Source: an uncultured Pseudodesulfovibrio sp. (GTDB lineage: Bacteria > Desulfobacterota > Desulfovibrionia > Desulfovibrionales > Desulfovibrionaceae). From it: a stretch of 64,000 nt of DNA. Under the pieces are notes generated by a model that saw only the letters and a list, made by a program, of their open reading frames with translations, searched no databases and was not told the DNA's origin. The translations under genes were made by a program, and so were the position numbers. Positions 32,727 through 41,657 of the stretch are shown here, one piece after another. Position 1 is the first letter of the stretch. Every line of letters begins with the position of its first letter. Location of the stretch: positions 930,001 to 994,000 of the forward strand of contig NZ_OY760059.1 of NCBI RefSeq assembly GCF_963662885.1, given 5' to 3'.

Positions 32727-34223
32727 CTAGCGCACCCTCCGGGCGGGCTCGTACAACGTGGTGCCCGCCAGATCGGAGATGTTCTCGATGATGTTTTTGA
32801 AGAGGACCACGTGGAACGGGTACATGGCGTACCAGTAGAGTATGCCGGTCAGTCCCCGGGGCAGGAATTTGGCGGTCATGGACAGATCCACGGCGTTGCC
32901 CCACTGGGCATCCAGCTTGAATTCCAGCAGCGCCTCGCCGGGCAGACGCATCTCGGCCAGAAGCAGGAGCCTACGTCCCTGGTCCGAGGCGAGCACCCGC
33001 CAGAAGTCCAGGGCGTCGCCCACGCGCGGAGGCTTGTCGCCGCGCGGGCGGCCCCTATTCATGCCCGGTCCGGCCAGGAGCCGGTCGATGAAGCCGCGCA
33101 TGCGCCACAGCGGGTCGCCGAAATACCATCCCTGTTCCCCGCCGATGCGGGCCACCTGCTCCCAGACCTTGTTCGGGTCGCCCTGGAGCCTCGCCTTGTA
33201 GCCCATCTCGAACCGGGTGCCGCCCGCGTAGAGCGGGTCGTCGGCCGAGGCCCATTCGGGCATGCAGGCGCTTCCCACGTCGAACAGGCAGGTTTCCACG
33301 GCCTGCTGCTTGGTCTTTTCCAGAGCGAGACGGATGGCCTCGCGGCAGGAAAGCAGTTCCTGGGGCACCAGCTCGCGGATGTGGTTGTTCCGGCAGACCA
33401 CTTCGTTGCGCAGCCCGTCTATAAGGGCGCTGGACAGGGCCATGGGCACCGGGGTGATCAGCGACACCCAGAAGGATGACAGCCGTGGTGAGACAAAAGG
33501 CAGGGGCAGGAGTTGCCGCCGGGGGATGCCGGCCACCTCGGCGTACAGGTGGAACAGTTCCGCGTAGGACAGAACGTCCGGCCCGCCGATGTCCAGCGTC
33601 AGTCCGGCCGTGGCCTCGTTTTCCATACAGCCGGCCAGGTAGCCGAGGACGTTGCGGATGGCTATGGGCTGGGTCTTGGTGCGGACCCAGGCCGGGGTGA
33701 TCATGAACGGCAGGCGGTCGGCCAGATAGCGGACCAGCTCGAAGGACGAGGAGCCCGACCCGATGATCTGGGCCGCGCGCAGGGTGGTTACGCGGGCCGG
33801 GCCGAGAGTCAGGATACGGCCCACCTCGGCCCTGGAACGCAGATGCTTGGAAAGGGGATGGTCCTCGAGGTCTTCGCCCAGGCCGCCCAGATAGATGATC
33901 CGCTTCAGGTCGGCGTGTCCGGCTGCCCGGACCATGTTGTAGGCCGCGTCCCGTTCCTGTTCCGCGAAGTCGCGGCCCGGGCGGGTCATGGAGTGGACCA
34001 GATAGAAGCAGACGTCGCACCCCTGGGCCGCCTGTTTCAGGCTCTCCGGGTCGTGCATGTCCGCGCGCACGGCCTCGACCTTGTCGCCCCAGGAGCGGGC
34101 GCGGATCTTCTCCACGCTGCGCCCGGCGGCCCGTACCCGATATCCGCGTGAGAGCAGCAGCGGCACCAGCCGCCCGCCCACGTAGCCCGTGGAGCCGAGA
34201 ACGAGAACCGGACGGTCAGCCAT
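32727..34223 (-). CDS. SDR-like NAD(P)-binding protein with DUF2867 domain
   Basis: The 498-residue protein has an atypical SDR domain (1-300) with VLVLGSTGYVGGRLVPLLLS as the nucleotide-binding motif. A C-terminal DUF2867/polyketide-cyclase-like domain (about 330-490) has GILYWYAMYPFHVVLFKNI near the end. This fusion is common in bacteria and is annotated as an SDR oxidoreductase, but its substrate is unknown. ATG 34223 follows AGGAGG. It begins a unit with cbiD downstream. Confidence 0.87.
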   Translation of the reverse strand: MADRPVLVLGSTGYVGGRLVPLLLSRGYRVRAAGRSVEKIRARSWGDKVEAVRADMHDPESLKQAAQGCDVCFYLVHSMTRPGRDFAEQERDAAYNMVRAAGHADLKRIIYLGGLGEDLEDHPLSKHLRSRAEVGRILTLGPARVTTLRAAQIIGSGSSSFELVRYLADRLPFMITPAWVRTKTQPIAIRNVLGYLAGCMENEATAGLTLDIGGPDVLSYAELFHLYAEVAGIPRRQLLPLPFVSPRLSSFWVSLITPVPMALSSALIDGLRNEVVCRNNHIRELVPQELLSCREAIRLALEKTKQQAVETCLFDVGSACMPEWASADDPLYAGGTRFEMGYKARLQGDPNKVWEQVARIGGEQGWYFGDPLWRMRGFIDRLLAGPGMNRGRPRGDKPPRVGDALDFWRVLASDQGRRLLLLAEMRLPGEALLEFKLDAQWGNAVDLSMTAKFLPRGLTGILYWYAMYPFHVVLFKNIIENISDLAGTTLYEPARRVR

Positions 34224-34235
34224 GGAAGCCTCCTT

Positions 34236-34514
34236 TTAGCGCGGCTTGGTCTGGAAAGTGATGCCCTTGCCGTCGGGGTGGTAGTCCCAGCCCTTGTCGG
34301 TCATGCACATGATGAACTCTTTGTTTTGCTTATGCTTGTCCAGGGGATACTTCTCGCCCGCGACGACTTCGCAATCGACCGAATCGTTCTTGAACATGCG
34401 ATCCAGGGTCGCGCCCGAATAGTCCGGGTGGGTCCAGGGTTTGGAGCAGCCACCGACAAACAGGGCGGCCGCGAACAACGTAGCGAAAAGGGTGATGGTG
34501 GCGATATGGCGCAT
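34236..34514 (-). CDS. Small lipoprotein of unknown function
   Basis: The 92-residue product has a signal peptide ending in a lipobox, FVGGC, with the acylated Cys at about residue 23. The mature part is polar (KPWTHPDYSGATLDRMFKND) and has two further Cys. The start ATG 34514 follows GGGGAG with a 6-base spacer. ATG 34535, which overlaps gpsA, is less likely. The lipoprotein is probably anchored in the periplasm or outer membrane. Confidence 0.75.
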   Translation of the reverse strand: MRHIATITLFATLFAAALFVGGCSKPWTHPDYSGATLDRMFKNDSVDCEVVAGEKYPLDKHKQNKEFIMCMTDKGWDYHPDGKGITFQTKPR

Positions 34515-34527
34515 TGCGGCTCCCCGG

Positions 34528-35520
34528 TTATTCATCTTTCAAATCCCGGCTCATCAGGTCCGTGGTGGCCTCGGCCGGGTCCTTGCCTTCGTACAATATC
34601 TTATAGACCTGTTCGGTTATGGGCAACTCCACATTGAGTTTGGCCGCCAGGTCGTGCAGGGACTGGGTGGTTTTGACGCCTTCGGCCACGGCCTTCATCT
34701 CGTTGATGATCTCGTCCAGGGTCCGGCCCTGCCCGAGTTTCAACCCCACCTGACGGTTGCGCGACAGGTCGCCGGTGCAGGTCAGGACCAGATCGCCCAT
34801 GCCGGACAACCCCATGAAGGTCCGCTCCTGGCCGCCCATGGCCTCACCCAGGCGGCTCAATTCGGCCAGCCCGCGCGTTATCAGGGCCGCCCGGGCGTCG
34901 TGCCCGAAGCCCAGCCCGTCGGCGATGCCCGCCGCGATGGCGATGACGTTCTTGACCGCGCCGCCCAGCTCCACGCCCCGGTAGTCCGGGGTGTAGTAGA
35001 CACGGAAATACGGAGTGGAGAAAGCCTCCTGCAGTTCACGGCCCAGATCATGGTCCTCACAGCCCAACGATACGGACGTGGGCATGTCCCTGGACACCTC
35101 GGCCGCGAACGACGGACCGCACAGCGCCGCATAGCGCGGAGCCTTGCCCTGTAGCGCTTCGGCCACCACGCGGGACACCGGGGCCAGGGTGGACAGCTCG
35201 ATGCCCTTGGACGCGTTGACGATCACCGGCCTTTCCGGGAGCAGGTCGCGGAACCCGGACAATGCCGAACGGATGAACTGGCTGGGGATGACCACCAGGA
35301 AGTAGTCGGCCCCGGCAAAGGCCGTTTCCGGATCGGATTCGACCTTGAGGTCGCCCGACAGGTTCACGCCGGGCAGGAAGACGCGGTTCTCGCGATGCTT
35401 GCGGATGTCGGCCGCCACCTCGGGCTCACGCGCCCACAGAGTGGTGTTCCGTCCGTTTTTGGCGAGCATGTCGGCCAGGGTGGTGCCCCATGCGCCCGCG
35501 CCCAGTACGGCTATCTTCAT
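34528..35520 (-). CDS. gpsA: NAD(P)-dependent glycerol-3-phosphate dehydrogenase
   Basis: The 330-residue enzyme reduces dihydroxyacetone phosphate to sn-glycerol-3-phosphate for phospholipids. It begins KIAVLGAGAWGTTLADML. NASKGIE and ALCGPSFAAEV are family motifs, GGAVKNVIAIAAG holds the catalytic Lys, and GMGDLVLTC follows. The start ATG 35520 follows AAGGAG. The frame is open upstream to 35811 without family similarity. The lipoprotein gene follows closely. Confidence 0.96.
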   Translation of the reverse strand: MKIAVLGAGAWGTTLADMLAKNGRNTTLWAREPEVAADIRKHRENRVFLPGVNLSGDLKVESDPETAFAGADYFLVVIPSQFIRSALSGFRDLLPERPVIVNASKGIELSTLAPVSRVVAEALQGKAPRYAALCGPSFAAEVSRDMPTSVSLGCEDHDLGRELQEAFSTPYFRVYYTPDYRGVELGGAVKNVIAIAAGIADGLGFGHDARAALITRGLAELSRLGEAMGGQERTFMGLSGMGDLVLTCTGDLSRNRQVGLKLGQGRTLDEIINEMKAVAEGVKTTQSLHDLAAKLNVELPITEQVYKILYEGKDPAEATTDLMSRDLKDE

Positions 35521-35710
35521 TCGATTGATCTCCTTGGTGTTTTCTCGAGCTTTGCAGCATACGTGGCGGGCGCGGCGGTGGCAAGGGCCGACGGCCGCGT
35601 TTCCACAGCCCGAAGAGCCGGGCGGGAATGGCGGAGCACTATTCATCGTGCCATCTCGTGCTGCGTATGCTAGTGTCTCAAGGACTATACCATACCTTAT
35701 GGGGGGAAAT

Positions 35711-37753
35711 ATGTCCTTGAAGTTGAAAATGGCTTTGATGGGCGGGGGGATGCCCCTGGCTCTGCTGGTTCTCGGCGGCGTCATCGTCTGGAACAATGTG
35801 TCCGTGAGCAACGGCGCGGATTACCTGATCCTGCGCCAGGAACAGTTGGAGCTGGTCAAATCCATGCGTCTGGCCCAGACCGATCTGCTGCTGGCCGCCA
35901 TGGATTCCATCGTGGACAAGTCAGAGGGACGCATCGCCCCGGAACGGATGGAGGCCATCGACCGGACCAGCGAGTACCTGTTGAACAACGCGGAGGCGCT
36001 GCTGCAGGCGGCGGATACTCCCGAGGAGAAAGCCGATGTGGAGCGGGTCGGACAATCGGTCGCGGCCTTTGTGGACAGCGTCCGGGTGAAGCTCAAGGGG
36101 CTGATCGAGAATTCAGCACGCCGCCTTGACGAGATCGAGGCGGATTTCGCCAGGATGGACGACGAGATCGACGGTGCCGGAGCGGTCATCGAGGATAACC
36201 TGACCGAATTGGGCAGGCTTTTCGAGGACCGGGACGCCGGTCAGGCCTCGGCCGATGTCGCGGCCCTCCAGCTGGCCCACACAAGGTTCGTGCTGGCGGC
36301 CATGGACTCGATCATCGACCGTGGCGAAGGTCGCATCTCCGACGAGCGGCTGGCGATCATGGAGCGCAACGCCGCGGTACTGGAAGACCGCCTGCGGGCC
36401 ATGGAACCGTACCTCCAGGACAATGCCGAACGGTCACTCCATGGGGCCATCGTTCAGGCCGTCCCAAGGCTCGAAGAGGCGATCCGGGGGGACCTGAAAC
36501 GGCTTATCGAAGAAGGTGCGGTGGAGCAGGCTCGCATCGAAAAGGACTTTGCCGAGATCGACGACGTCCTGGACAGTGAGGGCGAGGTGATATCCAAAGG
36601 GCTCCAGGCCATCGTCGATTCCATTCAGCAGGAAGCGGTCGAAGCGACGGAGGGCATGCGGGCGGTGTTGTCCGAGGCCTTGTGGGTCTCGCTGATAGTC
36701 TTTGTGGCTTCGCTGCTGACCCTGTTGCCTTCCTTTATCCTGTGCGCCGGGAAGATCGTTACCAGTCTTGCCAAAGGCGCGGCCTTTGCCGAGCGTCTTG
36801 CCGCAGGAGAGCTCGATGTCCATCTGCGGATCAACTCCAAGGACGAGATCGGCAGGCTGGCCGCACGGTTGACCTTCATGCGCGACAAGCTGCGCGAGGT
36901 TGTCGGCGGTATCCAGGCCGGTTCGGACCGCGTGAACTCCGGCAGTTGCGAACTTTCGTCCGCCGCCGTGGACGTGTCCCAGGGAGCTTCCGTCCAGGCC
37001 GCTTCGGTGGAGGAGGTCTCGGCGGCCATCGAGGAAATGGCCGGGGCCATCAAGGCCAACGCGCACAACGCCATGCAGACCGAGGAGATCGCCATACGCA
37101 CGGCGGCCAGTGCGGAAGAGGGCGGCAGTGCGGTGCAGCAGACCGTGGGCGCCATGAAGGACATCGCCGAAAAGATCGCCATCATCGAGGATATCGCCCG
37201 GCAGACCAACCTGTTGGCGCTCAACGCGGCCATCGAGGCGGCCCGGGCCGGTCACCACGGCAAGGGGTTCGCCGTGGTTGCCGCCGAAGTGCGCAAACTG
37301 GCCGAGCGCAGCGGTTTGGCGGCTCAGGACATCTCCGTCCTGTCCGCATCCTGCGTGGCCGTGGCCGAAAAGGCGGGCAGGTTGCTGGAAGAGATGGTGC
37401 CGGACATCAAGCGGACCTCGGAGATGATCGAGGAGATGACTTCGTCCAACAAGGAACTCTCGGCCAGCGCGGACAGCGTGTCCAAGGCCGTGGCCGAGTT
37501 GGACAAGACCATCCAGTCCAATGCCGCCTCGGCCGAGGAGATGTCCTCGACCTCGGAAGACCTGGCGGTTCAGGCCAGACACCTGACCGACACCGTGAGC
37601 TACTTCCAGATTGGGGGGAAGGACGCAAACACAAGTGCCTTGTCGGCCATTTCAGGGCATATGGGGTTGCCCCAGGGACAAGACATGTGCAGGGCGTTGG
37701 CCGCCGAGCAAAACGGCCCGGACGAGGCCGACGGAGGGTTCTCGCGTTTCTAG
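35711..37753 (+). CDS. Methyl-accepting chemotaxis protein with a duplicated sensor module
   Basis: The 680-residue chemoreceptor has TM1 at about 8-28, a periplasmic helical region to about 320, TM2 at about 322-343, HAMP, and a signalling domain with tip IARQTNLLALNAAIEAARAG. The periplasmic part has two related modules, LLAAMDSIVDKSEGRI (Met64) and VLAAMDSIIDRGEGRI (Met198), offset by 134 residues. These look like two helical bundles in tandem. The start may be ATG 35711 (after GGGGGG) or ATG 35699. The ligand is unknown. No other chemotaxis gene is near. Confidence 0.9.
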   Translation: MSLKLKMALMGGGMPLALLVLGGVIVWNNVSVSNGADYLILRQEQLELVKSMRLAQTDLLLAAMDSIVDKSEGRIAPERMEAIDRTSEYLLNNAEALLQAADTPEEKADVERVGQSVAAFVDSVRVKLKGLIENSARRLDEIEADFARMDDEIDGAGAVIEDNLTELGRLFEDRDAGQASADVAALQLAHTRFVLAAMDSIIDRGEGRISDERLAIMERNAAVLEDRLRAMEPYLQDNAERSLHGAIVQAVPRLEEAIRGDLKRLIEEGAVEQARIEKDFAEIDDVLDSEGEVISKGLQAIVDSIQQEAVEATEGMRAVLSEALWVSLIVFVASLLTLLPSFILCAGKIVTSLAKGAAFAERLAAGELDVHLRINSKDEIGRLAARLTFMRDKLREVVGGIQAGSDRVNSGSCELSSAAVDVSQGASVQAASVEEVSAAIEEMAGAIKANAHNAMQTEEIAIRTAASAEEGGSAVQQTVGAMKDIAEKIAIIEDIARQTNLLALNAAIEAARAGHHGKGFAVVAAEVRKLAERSGLAAQDISVLSASCVAVAEKAGRLLEEMVPDIKRTSEMIEEMTSSNKELSASADSVSKAVAELDKTIQSNAASAEEMSSTSEDLAVQARHLTDTVSYFQIGGKDANTSALSAISGHMGLPQGQDMCRALAAEQNGPDEADGGFSRF

Positions 37754-37828
37754 GCCGCTGGGTGAGGCGGGGTGTCTTCCCCGGCGGAAGGTTGCATCTC
37801 GGTTCGGGCGAGGGTATAGACCCTACCC

Positions 37829-38305
37829 ATGGCAATACAATTCAGCGAAACCGAGCAAAGGATACTCGCCCTGGCCGGCGGCGACCTGCCGGACACCGAG
37901 CGACCGTTCAAAACCATAGCGGACCAGGTGGGGGTGACCGAGGACGAGGTCATCGATCTCATCAAGGGCCTCAAGGAGCGCAAGATCATCCGCCGCTTCG
38001 GGGCCACTCTGCGCCACCAGAAGGCGGGCTATGGCCACAACGCCATGGTCGCCTGGCGGGTGCCGGACAGCCGCACCGACGAGGTCGGGCAGATATTCGC
38101 GGCCAGGCCCGAGATCTCCCACTGTTACGTCCGGCGCACCTACCCGGAGTGGACCTACAACGTCTACACCATGATCCACGGCGAGCGTCCGGGGCATACC
38201 GACGAGGTGGTGGCCGAGCTGGAGCAGGCCGTGGGCATCGACGATCACTGCACACTCAAGTCCCTCAAGGAACTCAAGAAGACCTCCATGGTCTATTTCA
38301 AATAG
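37829..38305 (+). CDS. ahbB: Siroheme decarboxylase subunit (AhbB-like, Lrp/AsnC fold)
   Basis: The 158-residue protein has an AsnC-type helix-turn-helix (TIADQVGVTEDEVIDLIKGL) and a ferredoxin-like second domain with FGATLRHQKAGYGHNAMVAW and WTYNVYTMIHG, as in Ahb/NirDLGH proteins. The AhbA-AhbB dimer decarboxylates siroheme to 12,18-didecarboxysiroheme, on the way to haem in sulfate reducers. I favour AhbB over AhbA, but the two paralogues are hard to separate by eye. It lies 10 bases before hemL, so the two tetrapyrrole genes are co-transcribed. Confidence 0.8.
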   Translation: MAIQFSETEQRILALAGGDLPDTERPFKTIADQVGVTEDEVIDLIKGLKERKIIRRFGATLRHQKAGYGHNAMVAWRVPDSRTDEVGQIFAARPEISHCYVRRTYPEWTYNVYTMIHGERPGHTDEVVAELEQAVGIDDHCTLKSLKELKKTSMVYFK

Positions 38306-38315
38306 GAAGCACGTC

Positions 38316-39575
38316 ATGGATTCCAAATCTCTTTTCGCCAAGGCCCAGACCCTCATGCCCGGCGGCGTCAACTCGCCGCTGAGGGCCTGCAAGTACGTCC
38401 AATCCGAGCCGGTCTTCATCGAGAACGCCAAGGGGGCGCATCTCTTCGACGTGGAAGGCCGCGAGTACATCGACTACGTCTTTTCCTGGGGACCGCTGCT
38501 CCTGGGGCATCAGGACCCGGCCGTGAACGCGGCCGCCCATGCCGCCGTGGACCACGGGTCCAGCTACGGCGCGCCCTGTCTGGGCGAGGTCCTGCTGGCC
38601 GAGGAGATCACCAAGCTCATCCCGTCCATGGAGATGATGCGCATGGTCTCGTCCGGCACCGAAGCGACCATGTCCGCCCTGCGTCTGGCGCGCGGCTACA
38701 CCGGCCGCAACAAGTTCGTGAAGTTCATCGGCAACTACCACGGCCATGCCGACGCCTTCCTGGCCGCGGCCGGTTCGGCGGCGGGTACCGTGCCCGGCAC
38801 CCCCGGCGTGCCCGAAGAGGTCATCGCCCACACCCTGCTGGCACAGTACAACGACCTGGACGCCGTGAAAAAACATTTCGAGGAGTCCGGCGACGAGATC
38901 GCCTGCGTCATCGTCGAGCCGTGCGCGGGCAACATGGGCCTGGTCCTGCCCAAGGACGGCTTCCTGCAGGGGCTGCGCGACCTGTGCACCCAGTATGGAG
39001 CGGTGCTCATCTTCGACGAGGTCATCACCGGTTTCCGGCTGGCCCCGGGCGGAGCCCAGGAGCGCTACGGCATCACTCCGGACCTGACCACGCTGGGCAA
39101 GATCATCGGCGGCGGGTTCCCGGTGGGTTGCTACGGCGGCAAGCGCGAGATCATGGAGCACATGTCCCCGGTGGGCGGCGTGTTCCAGGCGGGCACCCTG
39201 TCCGGCAACCCCGTGGCCATGGCCGCCGGGCTGGCCACGCTCAAGCGTTTGCAGGAGTGCGACTACGCCGCCCTGGAGGCCAGAACCAAGGCGTTGACCG
39301 ATGAGTTGGCCTCGATTCTCGAATCCAAGGGCAAGCCGGTTTACGTGGCCCAGGCCGGTTCGGCCTTCACCATGTACTTCTCGGACAAGCCCGTGACCAA
39401 CATGATCGAGTCCGGCCAGTGCGATCAGGACACCTTCGCGGTCTACTGGAAGCAGATGATGGCCCAGGGCATCTATCTGGCCCCGGCCGGTTTCGAATGC
39501 GCCTTCACCTCGTTCGCCCACTCGGACGAGGATTTCGAGAAGACCCTGGCCGCGGCCCGCGCCGTGACCTTCTAG
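38316..39575 (+). CDS. hemL: Glutamate-1-semialdehyde 2,1-aminomutase
   Basis: The 419-residue PLP enzyme makes 5-aminolevulinate from glutamate-1-semialdehyde in the C5 pathway. The PLP lysine is Lys262 in TTLGKIIGGGFPVG. The start region LMPGGVNSPLRACKYV and the substrate-site segment SSGTEATMSALRLARGYTGR are canonical. It begins at ATG 38316, 10 bases after ahbB, and ends at the terminator at 39600-39634. It is the first committed tetrapyrrole enzyme in this window. Confidence 0.97.
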   Translation: MDSKSLFAKAQTLMPGGVNSPLRACKYVQSEPVFIENAKGAHLFDVEGREYIDYVFSWGPLLLGHQDPAVNAAAHAAVDHGSSYGAPCLGEVLLAEEITKLIPSMEMMRMVSSGTEATMSALRLARGYTGRNKFVKFIGNYHGHADAFLAAAGSAAGTVPGTPGVPEEVIAHTLLAQYNDLDAVKKHFEESGDEIACVIVEPCAGNMGLVLPKDGFLQGLRDLCTQYGAVLIFDEVITGFRLAPGGAQERYGITPDLTTLGKIIGGGFPVGCYGGKREIMEHMSPVGGVFQAGTLSGNPVAMAAGLATLKRLQECDYAALEARTKALTDELASILESKGKPVYVAQAGSAFTMYFSDKPVTNMIESGQCDQDTFAVYWKQMMAQGIYLAPAGFECAFTSFAHSDEDFEKTLAAARAVTF

Positions 39576-39599
39576 CGTCTCTTCGACCCAAGAATGCAC

Positions 39600-39634
39600 C
39601 GGGCCGGGAATCCTTCGGGTTCCCGGCCCGTTTT
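39600..39634 (+). terminator. Intrinsic terminator after hemL
   Basis: The 11-bp stem CGGGCCGGGAA/TTCCCGGCCCG has a 9-base loop and is followed by TTTT (39631-39634). It is moderately strong. Confidence 0.85.
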
Positions 39635-39722
39635 CCGTGGAGCGTGCGGGAGCAGGGAAAAAACACCCCAATTTATGCTGTTTTTTCTTTCCCCAAAGAT
39701 CGGTTGCTGATAAATAATAGTG

Positions 39723-40751
39723 ATGCCAGCCAAGAAAATCGCCATATACACACTGACTTCCCAGGGACTGACCGTTGGCAGGCGGTTGGCCGCCAGACTG
39801 CCCGGCACCCTCTACGCTTCCAAGAACCTGGAGGCTGAGGACGCCATCTCGTTTGAGTCCCTCAAGACGCTCATTTCGGCCACCTTCAACGCCTTTGACG
39901 GACATATCTTCGTGGCCGCAGCGGGCATCGTGGTGCGTTGCATCGCTCCCCACCTGCAGTCCAAGGAAACCGATCCGGCCGTGGTCTGCATGGACCAGAC
40001 CGGACTGTTCGCCATCAGCCTGCTCTCGGGCCACCTGGGCGGGGCCAACGAGTTGGCCGACCGCTGCGCCCGGATCATGGGCGGGCAGTCGGTCATCACC
40101 ACGGCCACGGATACGGCCGGTGTCCTGTCCATCGACAGCCTGGCCATGGCCAAGGGGCTGGCCATCGGCACCATCGGCAAGGTCAAGGACGTGAACATGG
40201 CCCTGCTCGAAGACCGCACGGTCCAGCTCTACGATCCCGAAGACTGGCTGGGCCTGGCCTGGAACGCCGGTTTCGAGGGCAAGGTCGGGTACGGAGACTG
40301 GAACGACTCCAAGCCCGGCATCTGGGTCTCCTGGCACAACGATGCCCCGGAGGGGAGTCTGGCCCTGCACCCCCGCGTGCTGCACCTGGGCATCGGCTGC
40401 CGCAGGGACATCACCACCTACGAGATTTTGGACCACGTCTACATGGTCTTCAAGAAATACGGTTTTTCCATGGAATCCATCGCCTCGGTGGGCTCGGTGG
40501 AGGCCAAGCGCGACGAAGCCGGGCTGCTGGAAGCGGCCGAGGAATTCGGCGTGGAGCCGGTCTTCTATTCCACGGCACAGTTGGCGGCCGTTGACGCGCC
40601 CACTCCCTCGGACCGTGTCCAGGCGCACATGGGCGTTCCCAGTGTGGCCGAGGCCTCGGCTCTGCTTGCCTCCCATGGCGGAGAGCTGGTCGTGACCAAG
40701 GAGAAGACCAACACCGTGACCCTGGCCGTGGCCCGGAGCAACCGTGCTTAA
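39723..40751 (+). CDS. cbiG: Cobalt-precorrin-5A hydrolase CbiG
   Basis: The 342-residue protein has a CbiG N-terminal domain (KIAIYTLTSQGLTVGRRLA; FVAAAGIVVRCIAPHL), a middle domain, and the CbiG C-terminal domain (HLGIGCRRDITTYEIL; SVGSVEAKRDEAGLLEAA). It opens the delta-lactone of cobalt-precorrin-5A, releasing acetaldehyde. The start ATG 39723 has no visible Shine-Dalgarno (GATAAATAATAGTG before it), so leaderless or weak initiation is possible. It overlaps cbiH by 8 bases. Confidence 0.93.
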   Translation: MPAKKIAIYTLTSQGLTVGRRLAARLPGTLYASKNLEAEDAISFESLKTLISATFNAFDGHIFVAAAGIVVRCIAPHLQSKETDPAVVCMDQTGLFAISLLSGHLGGANELADRCARIMGGQSVITTATDTAGVLSIDSLAMAKGLAIGTIGKVKDVNMALLEDRTVQLYDPEDWLGLAWNAGFEGKVGYGDWNDSKPGIWVSWHNDAPEGSLALHPRVLHLGIGCRRDITTYEILDHVYMVFKKYGFSMESIASVGSVEAKRDEAGLLEAAEEFGVEPVFYSTAQLAAVDAPTPSDRVQAHMGVPSVAEASALLASHGGELVVTKEKTNTVTLAVARSNRA

Positions 40752-41490
40752 GGCCGTCAGCCTCGGACCGGGCGATGTGTCCCTGCTTACCCCGGCGGCC
40801 CGTCAGGCCATTGAGGAAGCCAGCGTGGTGGCCGGATACAAGGCCTATATTGAATTGATCCCGGCGGAGATGCTCGAAGGAAAGACCGTGGTTTCAACGG
40901 GCATGATGGGCGAGGTGGACCGCGCTCAACAGGCCGTGGAACATGCCCGCGCGGGGTGCAAGACTGTCATGGTCTGCTCCGGCGACGCGGGTATCTATGC
41001 CATGGCCGGGCTCCTCATGGAGGTGCTCGAGAGCGAGGGACTGCTTGAGGACGTTCCGTTTGAAGTCATTCCGGGGGTGGCCGCCTTCAACGCGGCATCG
41101 GCCCTGCTCGGCGCGCCGCTCATGCACGACTTCGCCTCCATCTCCCTCAGCGATCTGCTGACTCCCTGGGAGCGCATCGAAAAGCGGTTGCATGCTGCGG
41201 CGGACGCGGATTTCGTCATCGCCATCTACAATCCCCGCTCCCGCAAACGCTCGGACCATCTGCGCGAGGCGCTCGACATCATCGGTCGGTACCGCGATCC
41301 GGACACGCCGGTGGGAATGGTTCACAAGGCATACCGTCCGGGCCAGCAGGTCGAAGCCGTGCCGCTTGAAACGGTGGATGTGGAGAAGGTGGATATGCAG
41401 ACAGTGCTCATTGTCGGCAACTCGGCCACCCGTCTGGTGAACGGCCGGATGCTCACTCCGCGCGGCTATCACCGCAAATACGCCCTGTAA
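40744..41490 (+). CDS. cbiH: Cobalt-precorrin-3B C17-methyltransferase CbiH
   Basis: The 248-residue SAM-dependent methyltransferase also causes ring contraction at C17. It begins LKAVSLGPGDVSLLTPAARQ. VMVCSGDAGIYAMAGLL and VIPGVAAFNAASALLGAPL are the family segments, and IAIYNPRSRKR closes the active site. The start is GTG 40744, which overlaps the cbiG stop, so translation is coupled. It is the only adjacent pair of cobalamin genes in this window. CbiG acts after CbiF, not directly after CbiH, so the pairing is by location rather than step order. Confidence 0.94.
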   Translation: MLKAVSLGPGDVSLLTPAARQAIEEASVVAGYKAYIELIPAEMLEGKTVVSTGMMGEVDRAQQAVEHARAGCKTVMVCSGDAGIYAMAGLLMEVLESEGLLEDVPFEVIPGVAAFNAASALLGAPLMHDFASISLSDLLTPWERIEKRLHAAADADFVIAIYNPRSRKRSDHLREALDIIGRYRDPDTPVGMVHKAYRPGQQVEAVPLETVDVEKVDMQTVLIVGNSATRLVNGRMLTPRGYHRKYAL

Positions 41491-41574
41491 ACTGCTGTAT
41501 CAAAGTGCAATTCCCCCCTTGCGCTCAAGGGGCTTTATCGGGTAAAAGCAAGGGTCTACGATGGCAGCCCCCGC

Positions 41575-41603
41575 TTGACAGGGGGTGGATACTTATTTAT
41601 CCC
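41575..41603 (+). promoter_or_regulatory. Candidate promoter of the cytochrome c3 gene
   Basis: TTGACA (41575-41580) is a full -35 match. With a 17-base spacer the -10 is TATCCC (41598-41603), a weak match, so the position of the -10 is uncertain. A strong AGGAGG (41642-41647) precedes the ATG at 41658. Confidence 0.45.
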
Positions 41604-41657
41604 GCATAGTAGAGAGTGTGACTGTTTACTTTTTATGCAACAGGAGGAACTAGGTAA

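Noticed and set aside
38298..40676. Nearly 800-codon minus-strand frame under hemL and cbiG
   Set aside because: It runs through two certain genes and the terminator between them; no motif or start signal.
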